From assembly GCF_009928415.1 (NCBI RefSeq), contig NZ_JAABNN010000002.1, forward strand, positions 496,001-560,000: 64,000 nt of DNA, given 5' to 3'. Of this stretch, positions 36,852 through 45,835 are shown piece by piece (the first letter of the stretch is position 1; each line of letters starts with the position of its first letter). The position numbers and the translations under genes are program-made. The notes under the pieces are model-generated. The model was not told where the DNA came from. It did not search any database and was given only the letters and a program-made list of their open reading frames with translations. The DNA is from Bacillus sp. USDA818B3_A. Lineage in GTDB: Bacteria > Bacillota > Bacilli > Bacillales > Cytobacillaceae.

Positions 36852-38348
36852 CTATGGTAAAATTTCTTGTGCCATTTTAGTAGATGAAATAAGCGTATCT
36901 ATAGCGTTTTCCATTCCTGACTCCAAAATCGTAGTCAGGAAACCGCATACTGTTTCAGGTAAATCATTAATTTCATTTAAATCTCTTTCCCATAAAGACT
37001 TACTCGATAAGATCGTCTTTACCATATTTTCTAGACATACGTTTTCATTGTTCAGCATGCTCCAGCATTCCATAAACAATTCAATCACTTCTGGTTGATC
37101 ACGAATGATCCGGCTGCTGCCCTGCATTCGTTCTGGCTGGTAATAGGCGAATAAAGCCGCAAGCGAGAACGATACAATATCAGGCAGTTTATTCTTTTGG
37201 TTCGTCCAATCCTCCAGTGTAGGAAGAAGTCTGCTCTTATATTTAAATAACGCATTTAAACCGATATCACTAAGAAAATGCTGATTAAACGGGTTGGAGA
37301 AACGCTCGATAACCGAATCCGCAAACGCTTTTGTTTGAAACTCATTCATCTTGATTACCGGAAGAATTTCCGAATAAATCCCACGTCCGACGTATTCTTG
37401 CAACAGTTCATCCTCCATTGTCTCGAGCACCGTCTTTTTTCCAGATAGATATCCTGCCGCAAACATCATCGTATGTGCGCCATTTAAGATCCTAACCTTG
37501 ATATCACGGAAAGGTCTTACATCTGACCAGAACACATTCAATCCAGCCTTGTGAAAAGGTATGGCATCAGCCGTCTCTTCATCGGCTTCAATTGCAAACA
37601 AATGATAAGGCTCACCTACCGTAATCAATTCATCTTCATATCCTAATCTAGTTCGATATTCATCAATATCATTTTTGGGATAACCTGTAACGATGCGATC
37701 GACAAGTGTATTACAAAATTTATTACTTGCTTGAACCCAATCAATGAATGAATCTGGCAGCTTCCAATCGTTCGCTATGCGGAGGACAATTTCTTTTAAT
37801 AGATTCCCATTATCTTCTAGTAATTCACAAGGTAATATCACAAGTCCTGCCTCTGCTGCACCATTCATTACCTGGTAACGATGGTAGAGAAAAGCTGTCA
37901 ATTTTCCTGGAAACGAAAGCGGTGATTTTTCTGAATTGTATTCCTCTGCGGAATAGCTTAAGCCTGCTTCGGTAGTATTGGAAAAAACGAAACGGATATC
38001 CTTATTTTCAGCTACCTTCAATACTTCCTGCCAATCGTTATAAGGGTTGATCCCTCTACTAATAGAAGAAACTACTTCAACTTTATCGATAATTTCTCCG
38101 TTTTCCATTCCCCTAAGTGCTACCGTATACAGAGCATCTTGATCATTCAGCTTCGGTACCACTTTCCCGTGTGGAGTTGGTTGAATGGCAACTATTTTCC
38201 CGTTAAACAAACCTTGTTTGTTCATTTTGTGGACCATCCAGTCGATAAAACCACGCAAGAAATTCCCTTCCCCAAACTGAATGATACGTTCTGGTAATTG
38301 ATCCATGTGTTTTTGTTCAGTAAACCATTGTTTACTTAGTCTTTTCAT
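36852..38348 (-). CDS. uxaB: Tagaturonate reductase (altronate oxidoreductase)
   Basis: 498 residues, mannitol-dehydrogenase-like fold with NAD motif IIQFGEGNFLRGFIDW near residue 22 and the catalytic-region Lys/His stretch VRILNGAHTMMFAAGYLSG near residue 285. It reduces D-tagaturonate to D-altronate in galacturonate breakdown. It is in order iolB-type, uxaA, uxaB, kdgA on the minus strand, with 30 bp after uxaA. GGGGGAG precedes the ATG at a rather long distance. Confidence 0.93.
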   Translation of the reverse strand: MKRLSKQWFTEQKHMDQLPERIIQFGEGNFLRGFIDWMVHKMNKQGLFNGKIVAIQPTPHGKVVPKLNDQDALYTVALRGMENGEIIDKVEVVSSISRGINPYNDWQEVLKVAENKDIRFVFSNTTEAGLSYSAEEYNSEKSPLSFPGKLTAFLYHRYQVMNGAAEAGLVILPCELLEDNGNLLKEIVLRIANDWKLPDSFIDWVQASNKFCNTLVDRIVTGYPKNDIDEYRTRLGYEDELITVGEPYHLFAIEADEETADAIPFHKAGLNVFWSDVRPFRDIKVRILNGAHTMMFAAGYLSGKKTVLETMEDELLQEYVGRGIYSEILPVIKMNEFQTKAFADSVIERFSNPFNQHFLSDIGLNALFKYKSRLLPTLEDWTNQKNKLPDIVSFSLAALFAYYQPERMQGSSRIIRDQPEVIELFMECWSMLNNENVCLENMVKTILSSKSLWERDLNEINDLPETVCGFLTTILESGMENAIDTLISSTKMAQEILP

Positions 38349-38378
38349 GAGAAAACACTCTCCCCCAAATCTTTTAAC

Positions 38379-39881
38379 TTAGAGTATGACACCATCTTTG
38401 AAGATGGCAATTTCCTTAAACCCATACTGCTCATTTTTGGTTCGGGTATCACCAGAAGCCAGCTTAACCATATATTCAAAGAAATCATGTTTCAGGCTAA
38501 CCATATCCGTGCCCTCAATAAGCTGCCCAGCATTATAGTCAATCCAATTTTTCTTTTTCTCGAAAAGTGCAGTATTGGTAGAAATTTTTACAGTTGGGAC
38601 CGGACCGCCAAAGGGAGTCCCTCTGCCCGTAGTAAACAATACGATATGGGCCCCAGATGCTGCTAATGCCGTAACAGATACCAAATCATTCCCAGGTCCT
38701 TCCACCAGATTCAATCCTGTTTTGGTAACCCGTTCTCCATAAGGTAAAACATCCACTACTTCACTAAATCCGCCTTTTTGAACACAGCCTAGCGATTTTT
38801 CCTCCAAGGTTGTAATACCGCCTGATTTATTTCCTGGAGATGGGTTCTCGTAAATCACCTGGTCATGGCGGATGAAATATTCCTTAAAGTCATTAACTAA
38901 ATCCACTGTTTTCAAAAATACATCTTCATTCGCAGCCCGGTTCATGAGTATAGTTTCTGCCCCAAACATCTCAGGAACTTCCGTCATGATCGTGGTTCCC
39001 CCTCGTTCCACTAGAAGATCAGAAAAAGCCCCGACAAGCGGATTACCGGTTATCCCTGAAAAACCGTCTGATCCTCCGCACTTTAGACCTACCTTAAGCT
39101 TATAAACTGGAACCGGCTGGCGTTTAAATCCTTCCGCATAATCGACCAATTCACTAATAAGAGTCAGTCCTTCTTCCAATTCGTCGCCCGCTTTTTGGAC
39201 TTCTAAAAATTTTACACGTTCACTCTCATATTCACCAATGGACTGTTTAAATAGTTCCACATAATTATTTTCGCATCCAAGGCCTAATACGAGAATTCCC
39301 GCAGCATTCGGATGATTTACAAGATTGGCCAGTATTTTTTGTGTATTGACCAAGTCATCTCCAAGCTGGGAACAGCCGAACGGATGAGGAAAATGAAACA
39401 CTCCGTCAATGTCACGGTCTTTATGGGTTTCAGTACCCATTTTCGCGAGAAGCTCAGCTGTTTTGTTAATGCAGCCTACTGTATTGATTATCCAAATTTC
39501 ATTGCGAATGCCTACCTCGCCGTTATTTCGCACATATCCCTTAAAGGTGCAGTCTGAAGCCAGCACTTTGACTTCTTCGCTTGATCTCTGATTGTATTGA
39601 TAATCTAATTTCTCGCCTAAATTGGTTTGAACATTATGGGTATGAACCCATTCTCCTTCCTCAATATCTGATTTGGCCGAGCCAATGGGGTATCCAAACT
39701 TCAGGATATTATCCGTAATCCGAATTTTTTTGATGGCAATCTTATGACCAAAAGAAACGTCTGTTTTCAAGGTAATCTTTTTACTATTGATTATTATTTC
39801 TTCACCTGCAGGTAAATCGCGTAAAGCGACACACACCGAATCATCTGGATGAATAAGTAGATAAGTAGCTTTATCTTTCAT
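38379..39881 (-). CDS. uxaA: Altronate dehydratase
   Basis: 500 residues from the ATG at 39881 (AAGGG 7 bp upstream; the longer frame to 39923 runs into a hairpin). N-terminal SAF domain (1-95) and C-terminal UxaA catalytic domain with GYVRNNGEVGIRNEIWI, HPFGCSQLGDD, GLGCENN and KCGGSDGFSGITGNP. It converts D-altronate to 2-keto-3-deoxygluconate with a metal ion. Confidence 0.95.
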   Translation of the reverse strand: MKDKATYLLIHPDDSVCVALRDLPAGEEIIINSKKITLKTDVSFGHKIAIKKIRITDNILKFGYPIGSAKSDIEEGEWVHTHNVQTNLGEKLDYQYNQRSSEEVKVLASDCTFKGYVRNNGEVGIRNEIWIINTVGCINKTAELLAKMGTETHKDRDIDGVFHFPHPFGCSQLGDDLVNTQKILANLVNHPNAAGILVLGLGCENNYVELFKQSIGEYESERVKFLEVQKAGDELEEGLTLISELVDYAEGFKRQPVPVYKLKVGLKCGGSDGFSGITGNPLVGAFSDLLVERGGTTIMTEVPEMFGAETILMNRAANEDVFLKTVDLVNDFKEYFIRHDQVIYENPSPGNKSGGITTLEEKSLGCVQKGGFSEVVDVLPYGERVTKTGLNLVEGPGNDLVSVTALAASGAHIVLFTTGRGTPFGGPVPTVKISTNTALFEKKKNWIDYNAGQLIEGTDMVSLKHDFFEYMVKLASGDTRTKNEQYGFKEIAIFKDGVIL

Positions 39882-39912
39882 GATTACACCCTTTTCAATA
39901 GAATTTGGACAA

Positions 39913-39952
39913 ACAATAGACATAGCCGGATAAGTCTAGCTATGTCTATTGT
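39913..39952 (-). other. Perfect 14-bp inverted repeat between iolB-type gene and uxaA
   Basis: Arms ACAATAGACATAGC and GCTATGTCTATTGT around a 12-base loop, ending 32 bp before the uxaA ATG and starting 17 bp after the upstream stop. On the minus strand TTGTTTG follows, a weak T-tract. It may be an internal attenuator, an mRNA-stability hairpin or an operator. Confidence 0.6.
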
Positions 39953-39968
39953 CTAATTTCCTAAATAT

Positions 39969-40772
39969 TTAATTTAGAGCATGAACCCATTTGTGATCCG
40001 GGTCATCATATGGCCTCAAGGATCTTCCTTCCTCCCCGGCCATGAACCACAGATAGTAAACCTGGTAGCCGCCTGCAGCATTTACAGGATGATACCCTTT
40101 GTCAATCGCAAAGCTGTCTCCATTACGAATGATATATGCATCATCAATGCTGCCATCTTTTGTGTAATGAAGCTGCACGCCGAATCCTTGTTCAGGATTC
40201 GCTTGATAATGATAGATTTCCTCCAGGTTGGGCTCCTCAGGATAATGCTCGCCATCATGCTTGTGAGGTGGATAACTGGACCATTCCCCTGCATGATTGA
40301 ACGTTTCGCCTAAAATCATCCGATGGACTCTGCCATCTGCATTATCAGCGATAATGTCGTGAACTTCGCGTTTCCAATTGTTTTTTCCACGCTGATGGAT
40401 AGCAACATCTTCTGGTCTGACGATAAAAGGCTCGAATTTTTCTTCTGCCTTAACTTTACAAACAGCAACATCCAAATCCGTTTCTGCTTTGATTACATAC
40501 TCTGAATGACAAGGGATATAGGCAGTTGTTGCTTTGCCGCTGAAAACATTCTCGCGTCCGCCTAACTCCTCCCATGTCTGACTTTCACAAGATATGGTGG
40601 CAGTACCCTTTAAAAGAACAAGGGCGGTTTCAAAATCGTTCGTTCCACTTGTGTATTCCTGACCTGCTTTTAACACTATTTTTCCGAAGGCTAAATATTT
40701 TAAAAGCGGGCTATCTTCCTGGAAGATATCTTGGTAGCCTTCAATTTCTTTCGCTTTATAAAAACGTTCCAT
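39969..40772 (-). CDS. iolB: IolB-type 5-deoxy-glucuronate isomerase family protein
   Basis: 267 residues from the ATG at 40772 (AAGGAG 9 bp upstream). Bicupin of the KduI/IolB superfamily, closest to IolB: GEWSSYPPHKHDGEHYPEE near residue 165 holds the metal-binding His/Glu set, then IYHYQANPEQGFGVQ, GYHPVNAAGGYQVYYLWFMAG and DPDHKWV. IolB isomerises 5-deoxy-glucuronate in inositol breakdown, but no other iol gene with that role is in this operon. Beside uxaA and uxaB it may instead isomerise a uronate. Confidence 0.85.
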   Translation of the reverse strand: MERFYKAKEIEGYQDIFQEDSPLLKYLAFGKIVLKAGQEYTSGTNDFETALVLLKGTATISCESQTWEELGGRENVFSGKATTAYIPCHSEYVIKAETDLDVAVCKVKAEEKFEPFIVRPEDVAIHQRGKNNWKREVHDIIADNADGRVHRMILGETFNHAGEWSSYPPHKHDGEHYPEEPNLEEIYHYQANPEQGFGVQLHYTKDGSIDDAYIIRNGDSFAIDKGYHPVNAAGGYQVYYLWFMAGEEGRSLRPYDDPDHKWVHALN

Positions 40773-40838
40773 CAATCAGTTCTCCTTCCGCTTATCCTAC
40801 TTGCTGCCGAGTAAATGACCAAACCGTGTTTGGTATTA

Positions 40839-42053
40839 TTATACAGTTTGAGCGACAGGAGATTTCTGTTCTTCTGTAACGCCATCATTATTTGCTTCAA
40901 GGAATAGGTTTAGAAGATCTTGATAGCTTGTTTTTCTTGGGTTTGTTTGACTGTTCATATCCTTAGACGCATCTTCCGCTAAAATGCTCCAGTCAGAATC
41001 TTTAATGTTAAATGATCTTAGGGATGGAATATTTGTATCCTTCACCAATCTTTGTACCGCTACAACTGCTTTCTCTGCAGCTTCCATTGGAGATAATCCG
41101 TCAATGTTTTCACCCAATGCCACTGCAATGTCCGCGAAGCGGCCAGGACAAGCAATTAAATTAAACTTCATGACATACGGTAACAAGATCGCATTTGCAA
41201 CACCATGAGGGATATCATAATGCCCGCCTAGTGGATGCGCCAGCGCATGAGCATTACCTAGTCCAACTTGTGGGAATCCAACTCCTGCCATTGTGCTGCC
41301 CAGCATTACCTTTTCTCTAGCTTCATAGTTTTCACCACGAGCATAGGCTTCGCGAAGGTTCGCACCAATTAAGCGCACTGCTTCAAGATTAAGAATATCA
41401 GCGAACGGTGAAGCACCATTTAGAGCATCTCTAGTAGTATAGGCTTCGATTGCATGTGTAAGAGCATCTATTCCAGTAGCAGCAGTAATGGCTGGTGGTA
41501 AACCAAGAGTCATCACTGGATCCACCAAAGCAACTACTGGTGCCATTAAAGGACTGCCAATACTTGACTTCCAATTTTTAGCTTCATTGGTAATAACGGC
41601 CCATTGAGTAACTTCGCTTCCTGTACCAGAAGTAGTAGGAATTGTAATGACATCTGGACCTTTTTTAGTGAACTCTTTTCCGCCGATATCATACTCGTTG
41701 ATATCACCTTCGTTAACCGTCATCATGCTGATAGTTTTACAAGCGTCCATTGCACTGCCTCCGCCAACAGCAATGAAGGAGTCACATCCGTTAGAGCGGA
41801 AAATCTCCACACCTTTTACTACTGTTGCAGATGGCGGGTTTGGTGGAACTTCGTCAAAGATAACGTATTCGATATTATTACTAGTTAAGGACTCAAGAAT
41901 TCCTTTTAATAAACCAGCTCTGATAATTCCCATATCTGTAACGACCATGACCTTCTTGTAATTTCTTGAAGCTAATACTTCTCCAGCCTGTAATGAAGCA
42001 TTTTTACCAAAAACGATTTTAGTAGAGCAAAGAAATTGAGAATTTTCTAACAT
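40839..42053 (-). CDS. Iron-containing alcohol dehydrogenase
   Basis: 404 residues of Fe-ADH family III. NAD motif GGGSAMDACKTISM near residue 98, TTSGTGSEVTQWAV near residue 140 and the metal ligands in NAHALAHPLGGHYDIPHG near residue 265. It oxidises or reduces a primary alcohol or short aldehyde. Within the operon between aldehyde dehydrogenase and the IolB-type gene; it may interconvert a hydroxy-aldehyde such as lactaldehyde or a uronate. Confidence 0.9.
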   Translation of the reverse strand: MLENSQFLCSTKIVFGKNASLQAGEVLASRNYKKVMVVTDMGIIRAGLLKGILESLTSNNIEYVIFDEVPPNPPSATVVKGVEIFRSNGCDSFIAVGGGSAMDACKTISMMTVNEGDINEYDIGGKEFTKKGPDVITIPTTSGTGSEVTQWAVITNEAKNWKSSIGSPLMAPVVALVDPVMTLGLPPAITAATGIDALTHAIEAYTTRDALNGASPFADILNLEAVRLIGANLREAYARGENYEAREKVMLGSTMAGVGFPQVGLGNAHALAHPLGGHYDIPHGVANAILLPYVMKFNLIACPGRFADIAVALGENIDGLSPMEAAEKAVVAVQRLVKDTNIPSLRSFNIKDSDWSILAEDASKDMNSQTNPRKTSYQDLLNLFLEANNDGVTEEQKSPVAQTV

Positions 42054-42101
42054 AATGAACCTCTCCTTAATAAGTTATTGTTTTTTTATGGTTTGTTTGT
42101 T

Positions 42102-43592
42102 TTACCATTTATAGAATTTATTTCTTTTGCCGACATGAATTTGCACTGTCTTCACTTCAGAGAATCCATCTAAGCCAAGTGTACCAAGCTCTTTTCCAAA
42201 GCCACTTTGCTTAAATCCGCCAAACGGTAGTTCAGAGTGGGCTTCCATGTAGTGATTAACCCATAGCGTGCCTGCTTTAATTGTTTGAGCTGCAAGTAAT
42301 GCTTTATCGATATCCTTAGTCCAAACTGCTCCAGCAAGACCAAAGATTGAATCGTTCGCAATTTGCATCGCATCTTCGAAGTCCTTAAAGCGAATGACTG
42401 ACAGCACAGGACCAAAAATTTCTTCCCTTGCAATTGTCATATCAGGGGATACATCTCCAAAAATAGTTGGGGCCATGAAGAACCCTTGATCATAAATACC
42501 ACCAGTCAAACGTTTACCACCAGTAAGTAACTTAGCTCCTTCGGAAATTCCTTTTTCAACATACCCAAGAACAGTGTTTAAATGTGATTCTGTTATAAGA
42601 GCCCCCATTTCGGTATCAGCATCCAAAGGATTTCCAACTTTAATTTTGCTTGCTCTAGCAACCAATCTGCCAACAAACTCATCGTATATTTCATCCTGGA
42701 CTAATAATCGAGATCCAGAGGTACACACCTCACCTTGATTGAAGAAACTACCAAACAGTGCACCATCTAGAGCATCATCTAAATCTGCATCCGCAAAAAC
42801 GATATTAGGAGACTTTCCGCCTAACTCCATGGAAAGTTTTTTCAATGTATCTGACGATAATTTCATTAGTTCCTGCCCAATTTCTGTGGAACCGGTGAAC
42901 GCAATTTTATCAACATCGGGATTGGTCGCAAGCTCTTGACCCGCTGCACCGCCTGGTCCTGTGATCACGTTTACCACACCTTTAGGAAAGCCAACTTCAT
43001 CAAAGATTTTTGCGAACTCTACAGTCGTAACAGGGGTTGCGCTTGCAGGCTTAATGACTACTGTGCAACCAGCAGCTAGTGCTGCAGGCAGTTTTTGCAT
43101 TAGAGTGCCTAAAGGAAAATTCCATGGTGTAATAATCCCAACAACACCAACCGGAATCCGCAGTGTCAAACCAAGCAAGCCGTCTTGGACTTGGTTCGAA
43201 GTCTGTCCATAAATAGATCTTGCCAATCCTGCATAGTAGTTTAAGATATTGGCAGCTGCACCAACCTCCCCCTTGGCTTCTGATAATGGTTTACCCATTT
43301 CTTTACTTAGAAGTTCAGCGATTTCGTCTGTCTTTTCTACGATTTTTAAGTAGGCGCTATATAGAAGAGCTGACCGCTCACGGCCAGACATCCTCGGCCA
43401 TTCGCCTTTATCGAATGCCTTGCGTGCTGCTGAAATCGCCAGCTTTGCATCCTCAACTCCAGCTTTTGCTAATTCAGCTACAATCTCACCATTTGCCGGA
43501 TTCCTTCTAACGAAAGTATCCCCGTTAGCAGAGTTGGACCATTCTCCATTAATGAATAACTGATAACTTTTCACTAATTGTTTTGTTGTCAT
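42102..43592 (-). CDS. NAD(P)-dependent aldehyde dehydrogenase
   Basis: 496 residues. Catalytic Cys290 in FNQGEVCTSGSR and Glu256 in MELGGKSPN, NAD site TPWNFPLGTLMQKLPAAL and FTGSTEIGQ. The overall type is that of betaine/sugar-acid semialdehyde dehydrogenases. It may oxidise an aldose or alpha-ketoglutarate semialdehyde to the acid. Downstream of the ABC transporter genes. Confidence 0.92.
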   Translation of the reverse strand: MTTKQLVKSYQLFINGEWSNSANGDTFVRRNPANGEIVAELAKAGVEDAKLAISAARKAFDKGEWPRMSGRERSALLYSAYLKIVEKTDEIAELLSKEMGKPLSEAKGEVGAAANILNYYAGLARSIYGQTSNQVQDGLLGLTLRIPVGVVGIITPWNFPLGTLMQKLPAALAAGCTVVIKPASATPVTTVEFAKIFDEVGFPKGVVNVITGPGGAAGQELATNPDVDKIAFTGSTEIGQELMKLSSDTLKKLSMELGGKSPNIVFADADLDDALDGALFGSFFNQGEVCTSGSRLLVQDEIYDEFVGRLVARASKIKVGNPLDADTEMGALITESHLNTVLGYVEKGISEGAKLLTGGKRLTGGIYDQGFFMAPTIFGDVSPDMTIAREEIFGPVLSVIRFKDFEDAMQIANDSIFGLAGAVWTKDIDKALLAAQTIKAGTLWVNHYMEAHSELPFGGFKQSGFGKELGTLGLDGFSEVKTVQIHVGKRNKFYKW

Positions 43593-43633
43593 AAAATCAC
43601 CCTTCTTTCTCTAAAATTGAAGAATTATATATT

Positions 43634-44725
43634 TTAATAAGAGGAATTTGGATCATACATTTTCTCCGCATTCCCCCGATTAATAACCGGATTTGCAATA
43701 TAATGAAGGGAAGGAACTTGTTTTCCTTGTACCACCTGAATGGCCATTTTTACAGCATCAGCTCCCTGTACCCTAGGATCATTACTAACTGTTACAACTA
43801 AACCTGATTTTGGATTTAAAACTTTTTTAATCGCGTCCTTTGTACCATCGATAGATCCAATAAGCACTTTATCGCTCAGACCCGTATTTTTCAAAGCTGT
43901 AAAAATACCAGGCAACATAACATCACTCATACAAAATACTACCTGTAAATCAGGATGGGATGTTGCGATGTCTTGCATTTCCGGAAGAGCCTTATCAGGT
44001 ACCCAGTTACCAAAACGTTCTGCAACTAACTCCAAGTTTGACTTCCCGTATTTTTCTAACATGAAATCTGTCCAACCTGATATCAAACCATTTCGACGAT
44101 ATTGGGATACCAATTCTTTGGGATATCCACTAATCATGGCCGCTTTTATTACTTTATCGCCATATTTTTCTGAAGTAGCTTTAGCTAGTTCCCATCCTGC
44201 TTTATATCCAGTATCTCTCGGATCATCTGAAACAAAGGATACAGGATTGGCTTTAGAGTCAACGTTACTGTTAACCGCGATTAATGGAATCTTGTTTTGT
44301 GCTAACTTATTCGTTGCAGGTATTACACCTGAAGGATCTTGAGGGTTCATGATAACTGCATCGACACTTTGTGAAATTAAATCTTCAACACCAGATACTT
44401 GTTTGGCTACATCACCTTGGGCATCTAATACAACTAACTTTACATCCTGTCTTTTTGCTTCCGCTTCGGCTCCTCTAATTAGGTTTGTATACCAATCACT
44501 TCCGGCTACCCGCCTTTGGGAGAAACCGATTACAATTTTATCGCCATTTTTCTTTCTTGCGGGCTCAATTTTTTGTGATTCTTGGTTCGTATTCTTAGTA
44601 GTTTCTTGCGGCTTTCCAACAGTAGTGGTAGATCCATTCATCGGGACACAACCTGTAAGAAGAAAAACGATTAACAAAAGAGACAGTGCCGTGATTTTCA
44701 TTCCAGAAATTGTTCTAATTTTCAT
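43634..44725 (-). CDS. Sugar-binding lipoprotein of the Rbs-type ABC transporter
   Basis: 363 residues from the ATG at 44725 (GAGG 6 bp upstream). Signal peptide ending in the lipobox LLTGC near residue 26, then a type-I periplasmic-binding fold (VIGFSQRRVAGSDWYTNLIRGAEAEA, DAVIMNPQDPSGVIPATNKL). It is membrane-anchored outside the cell, delivering a sugar to the permease encoded just upstream. Confidence 0.9.
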   Translation of the reverse strand: MKIRTISGMKITALSLLLIVFLLTGCVPMNGSTTTVGKPQETTKNTNQESQKIEPARKKNGDKIVIGFSQRRVAGSDWYTNLIRGAEAEAKRQDVKLVVLDAQGDVAKQVSGVEDLISQSVDAVIMNPQDPSGVIPATNKLAQNKIPLIAVNSNVDSKANPVSFVSDDPRDTGYKAGWELAKATSEKYGDKVIKAAMISGYPKELVSQYRRNGLISGWTDFMLEKYGKSNLELVAERFGNWVPDKALPEMQDIATSHPDLQVVFCMSDVMLPGIFTALKNTGLSDKVLIGSIDGTKDAIKKVLNPKSGLVVTVSNDPRVQGADAVKMAIQVVQGKQVPSLHYIANPVINRGNAEKMYDPNSSY

Positions 44726-44833
44726 ATAGTTCCTCACCCCACACATTTAGAAGTAGTAATAACAAGAATTAACAAATACTATACATCTATCATTCTGAGT
44801 AAGAAAAAACTCATAGAGTGATAAGGTAATCTT

Positions 44834-45832
44834 TTAGGACTTCTTCCTTGCAGCCATTGTTGTTAGTAAAACTGCTACTAGAATAATTAACCCTTGAATC
44901 ACCATTTGAGGGTATGACGCAACACCAGTAAGGTTCAGTATATTTCGAATAATCCCGATTAAAAAAGCTCCTAGAACTGCATTTAGAGCAAAGCCCTTAC
45001 CGCCTATAAGTGAAGCTCCCCCTACCACAACAGCAGCGATAGCGTCAAGTTCAGCCCCTTGTCCATATAAGGCACTCCCTGTACTTAATCTTGCTGTCAT
45101 CATCAATCCACCAAGCCCTGCTAATGCACCACTTATGGCATAAGCTATAATAATATCTCGGTTGATCGGTGCCCCGGCCAATCTTGCTGCCTCTGAATTT
45201 CCACCAATTGCATATAACCTTCTTCCAAATGTCGTCATCCTCAGTATGAAGATAAATAAACCTAGGGTTAAAAAGAGAATGATAATAGGAGTGTAAATTC
45301 CTCCAATTTCTGTCTTACCAGCCAAAATAGCGAGAAATGTGTTGTCTTCAATCGTAACCAAAGATCCCACCTGGAAAATATAAGCCAATCCTCTATAAAT
45401 CGTTAACGTTGCAAGTGTGACAACAAAAGGAGTTATTTTACCATAAGTTACAGCTAGACCATTTCCTAATCCTGCAATTGCCATTAGTGCCATTACTAAA
45501 ATGATCGTTAATATAGGATCAAACCCCGCTCCTAGAAATGAGGCTGATAACACGCTTGCTAAAGCTGCGACTGAACCCACTGAGAGGTCAATTCCTCCGG
45601 TTATTACTACCATCAATTGTCCTAATGCCAAAATAGAAATAACTGAATTCTGAAGAAGAATGTTACTCAAATTATCGAATGATAAGAACTTATCCGATAA
45701 AAACGAGCAGAAGATAACAAGTAAACACAGAAAAATGAATAAGTAATTTTTTATAAGCACTTTCAAAAATGAATATTTTGGTTTAAAGGACGGCGCACTT
45801 AATGTTTCATAATTTACTTTCAATCCATTCAC
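44834..45832 (-). CDS. RbsC-like ABC sugar permease
   Basis: 332 residues, about 9-10 membrane helices, with family motif LGQLMVVITGGIDLSVGSVAAL and GLAVTYGKITPFVVTLATLTIYRGLAYIF-type stretch. Forms the channel with the RbsA-like ATPase 3 bp upstream. Confidence 0.92.
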   Translation of the reverse strand: MNGLKVNYETLSAPSFKPKYSFLKVLIKNYLFIFLCLLVIFCSFLSDKFLSFDNLSNILLQNSVISILALGQLMVVITGGIDLSVGSVAALASVLSASFLGAGFDPILTIILVMALMAIAGLGNGLAVTYGKITPFVVTLATLTIYRGLAYIFQVGSLVTIEDNTFLAILAGKTEIGGIYTPIIILFLTLGLFIFILRMTTFGRRLYAIGGNSEAARLAGAPINRDIIIAYAISGALAGLGGLMMTARLSTGSALYGQGAELDAIAAVVVGGASLIGGKGFALNAVLGAFLIGIIRNILNLTGVASYPQMVIQGLIILVAVLLTTMAARKKS

Positions 45833-45835
45833 CCC

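Noticed and set aside
39969..40772. KduI (5-keto-4-deoxyuronate isomerase)
   Set aside because: The metal-site region and the C-terminal GYHPV and DP-H-W blocks match IolB better than KduI, although both belong to one superfamily.
43740..44342. 200-codon open frame on the plus strand inside the sugar-binding protein gene
   Set aside because: It is the antisense shadow of 43634-44725, with low-complexity composition and no family match; the same holds for long frames opposite copA and the MFS genes.
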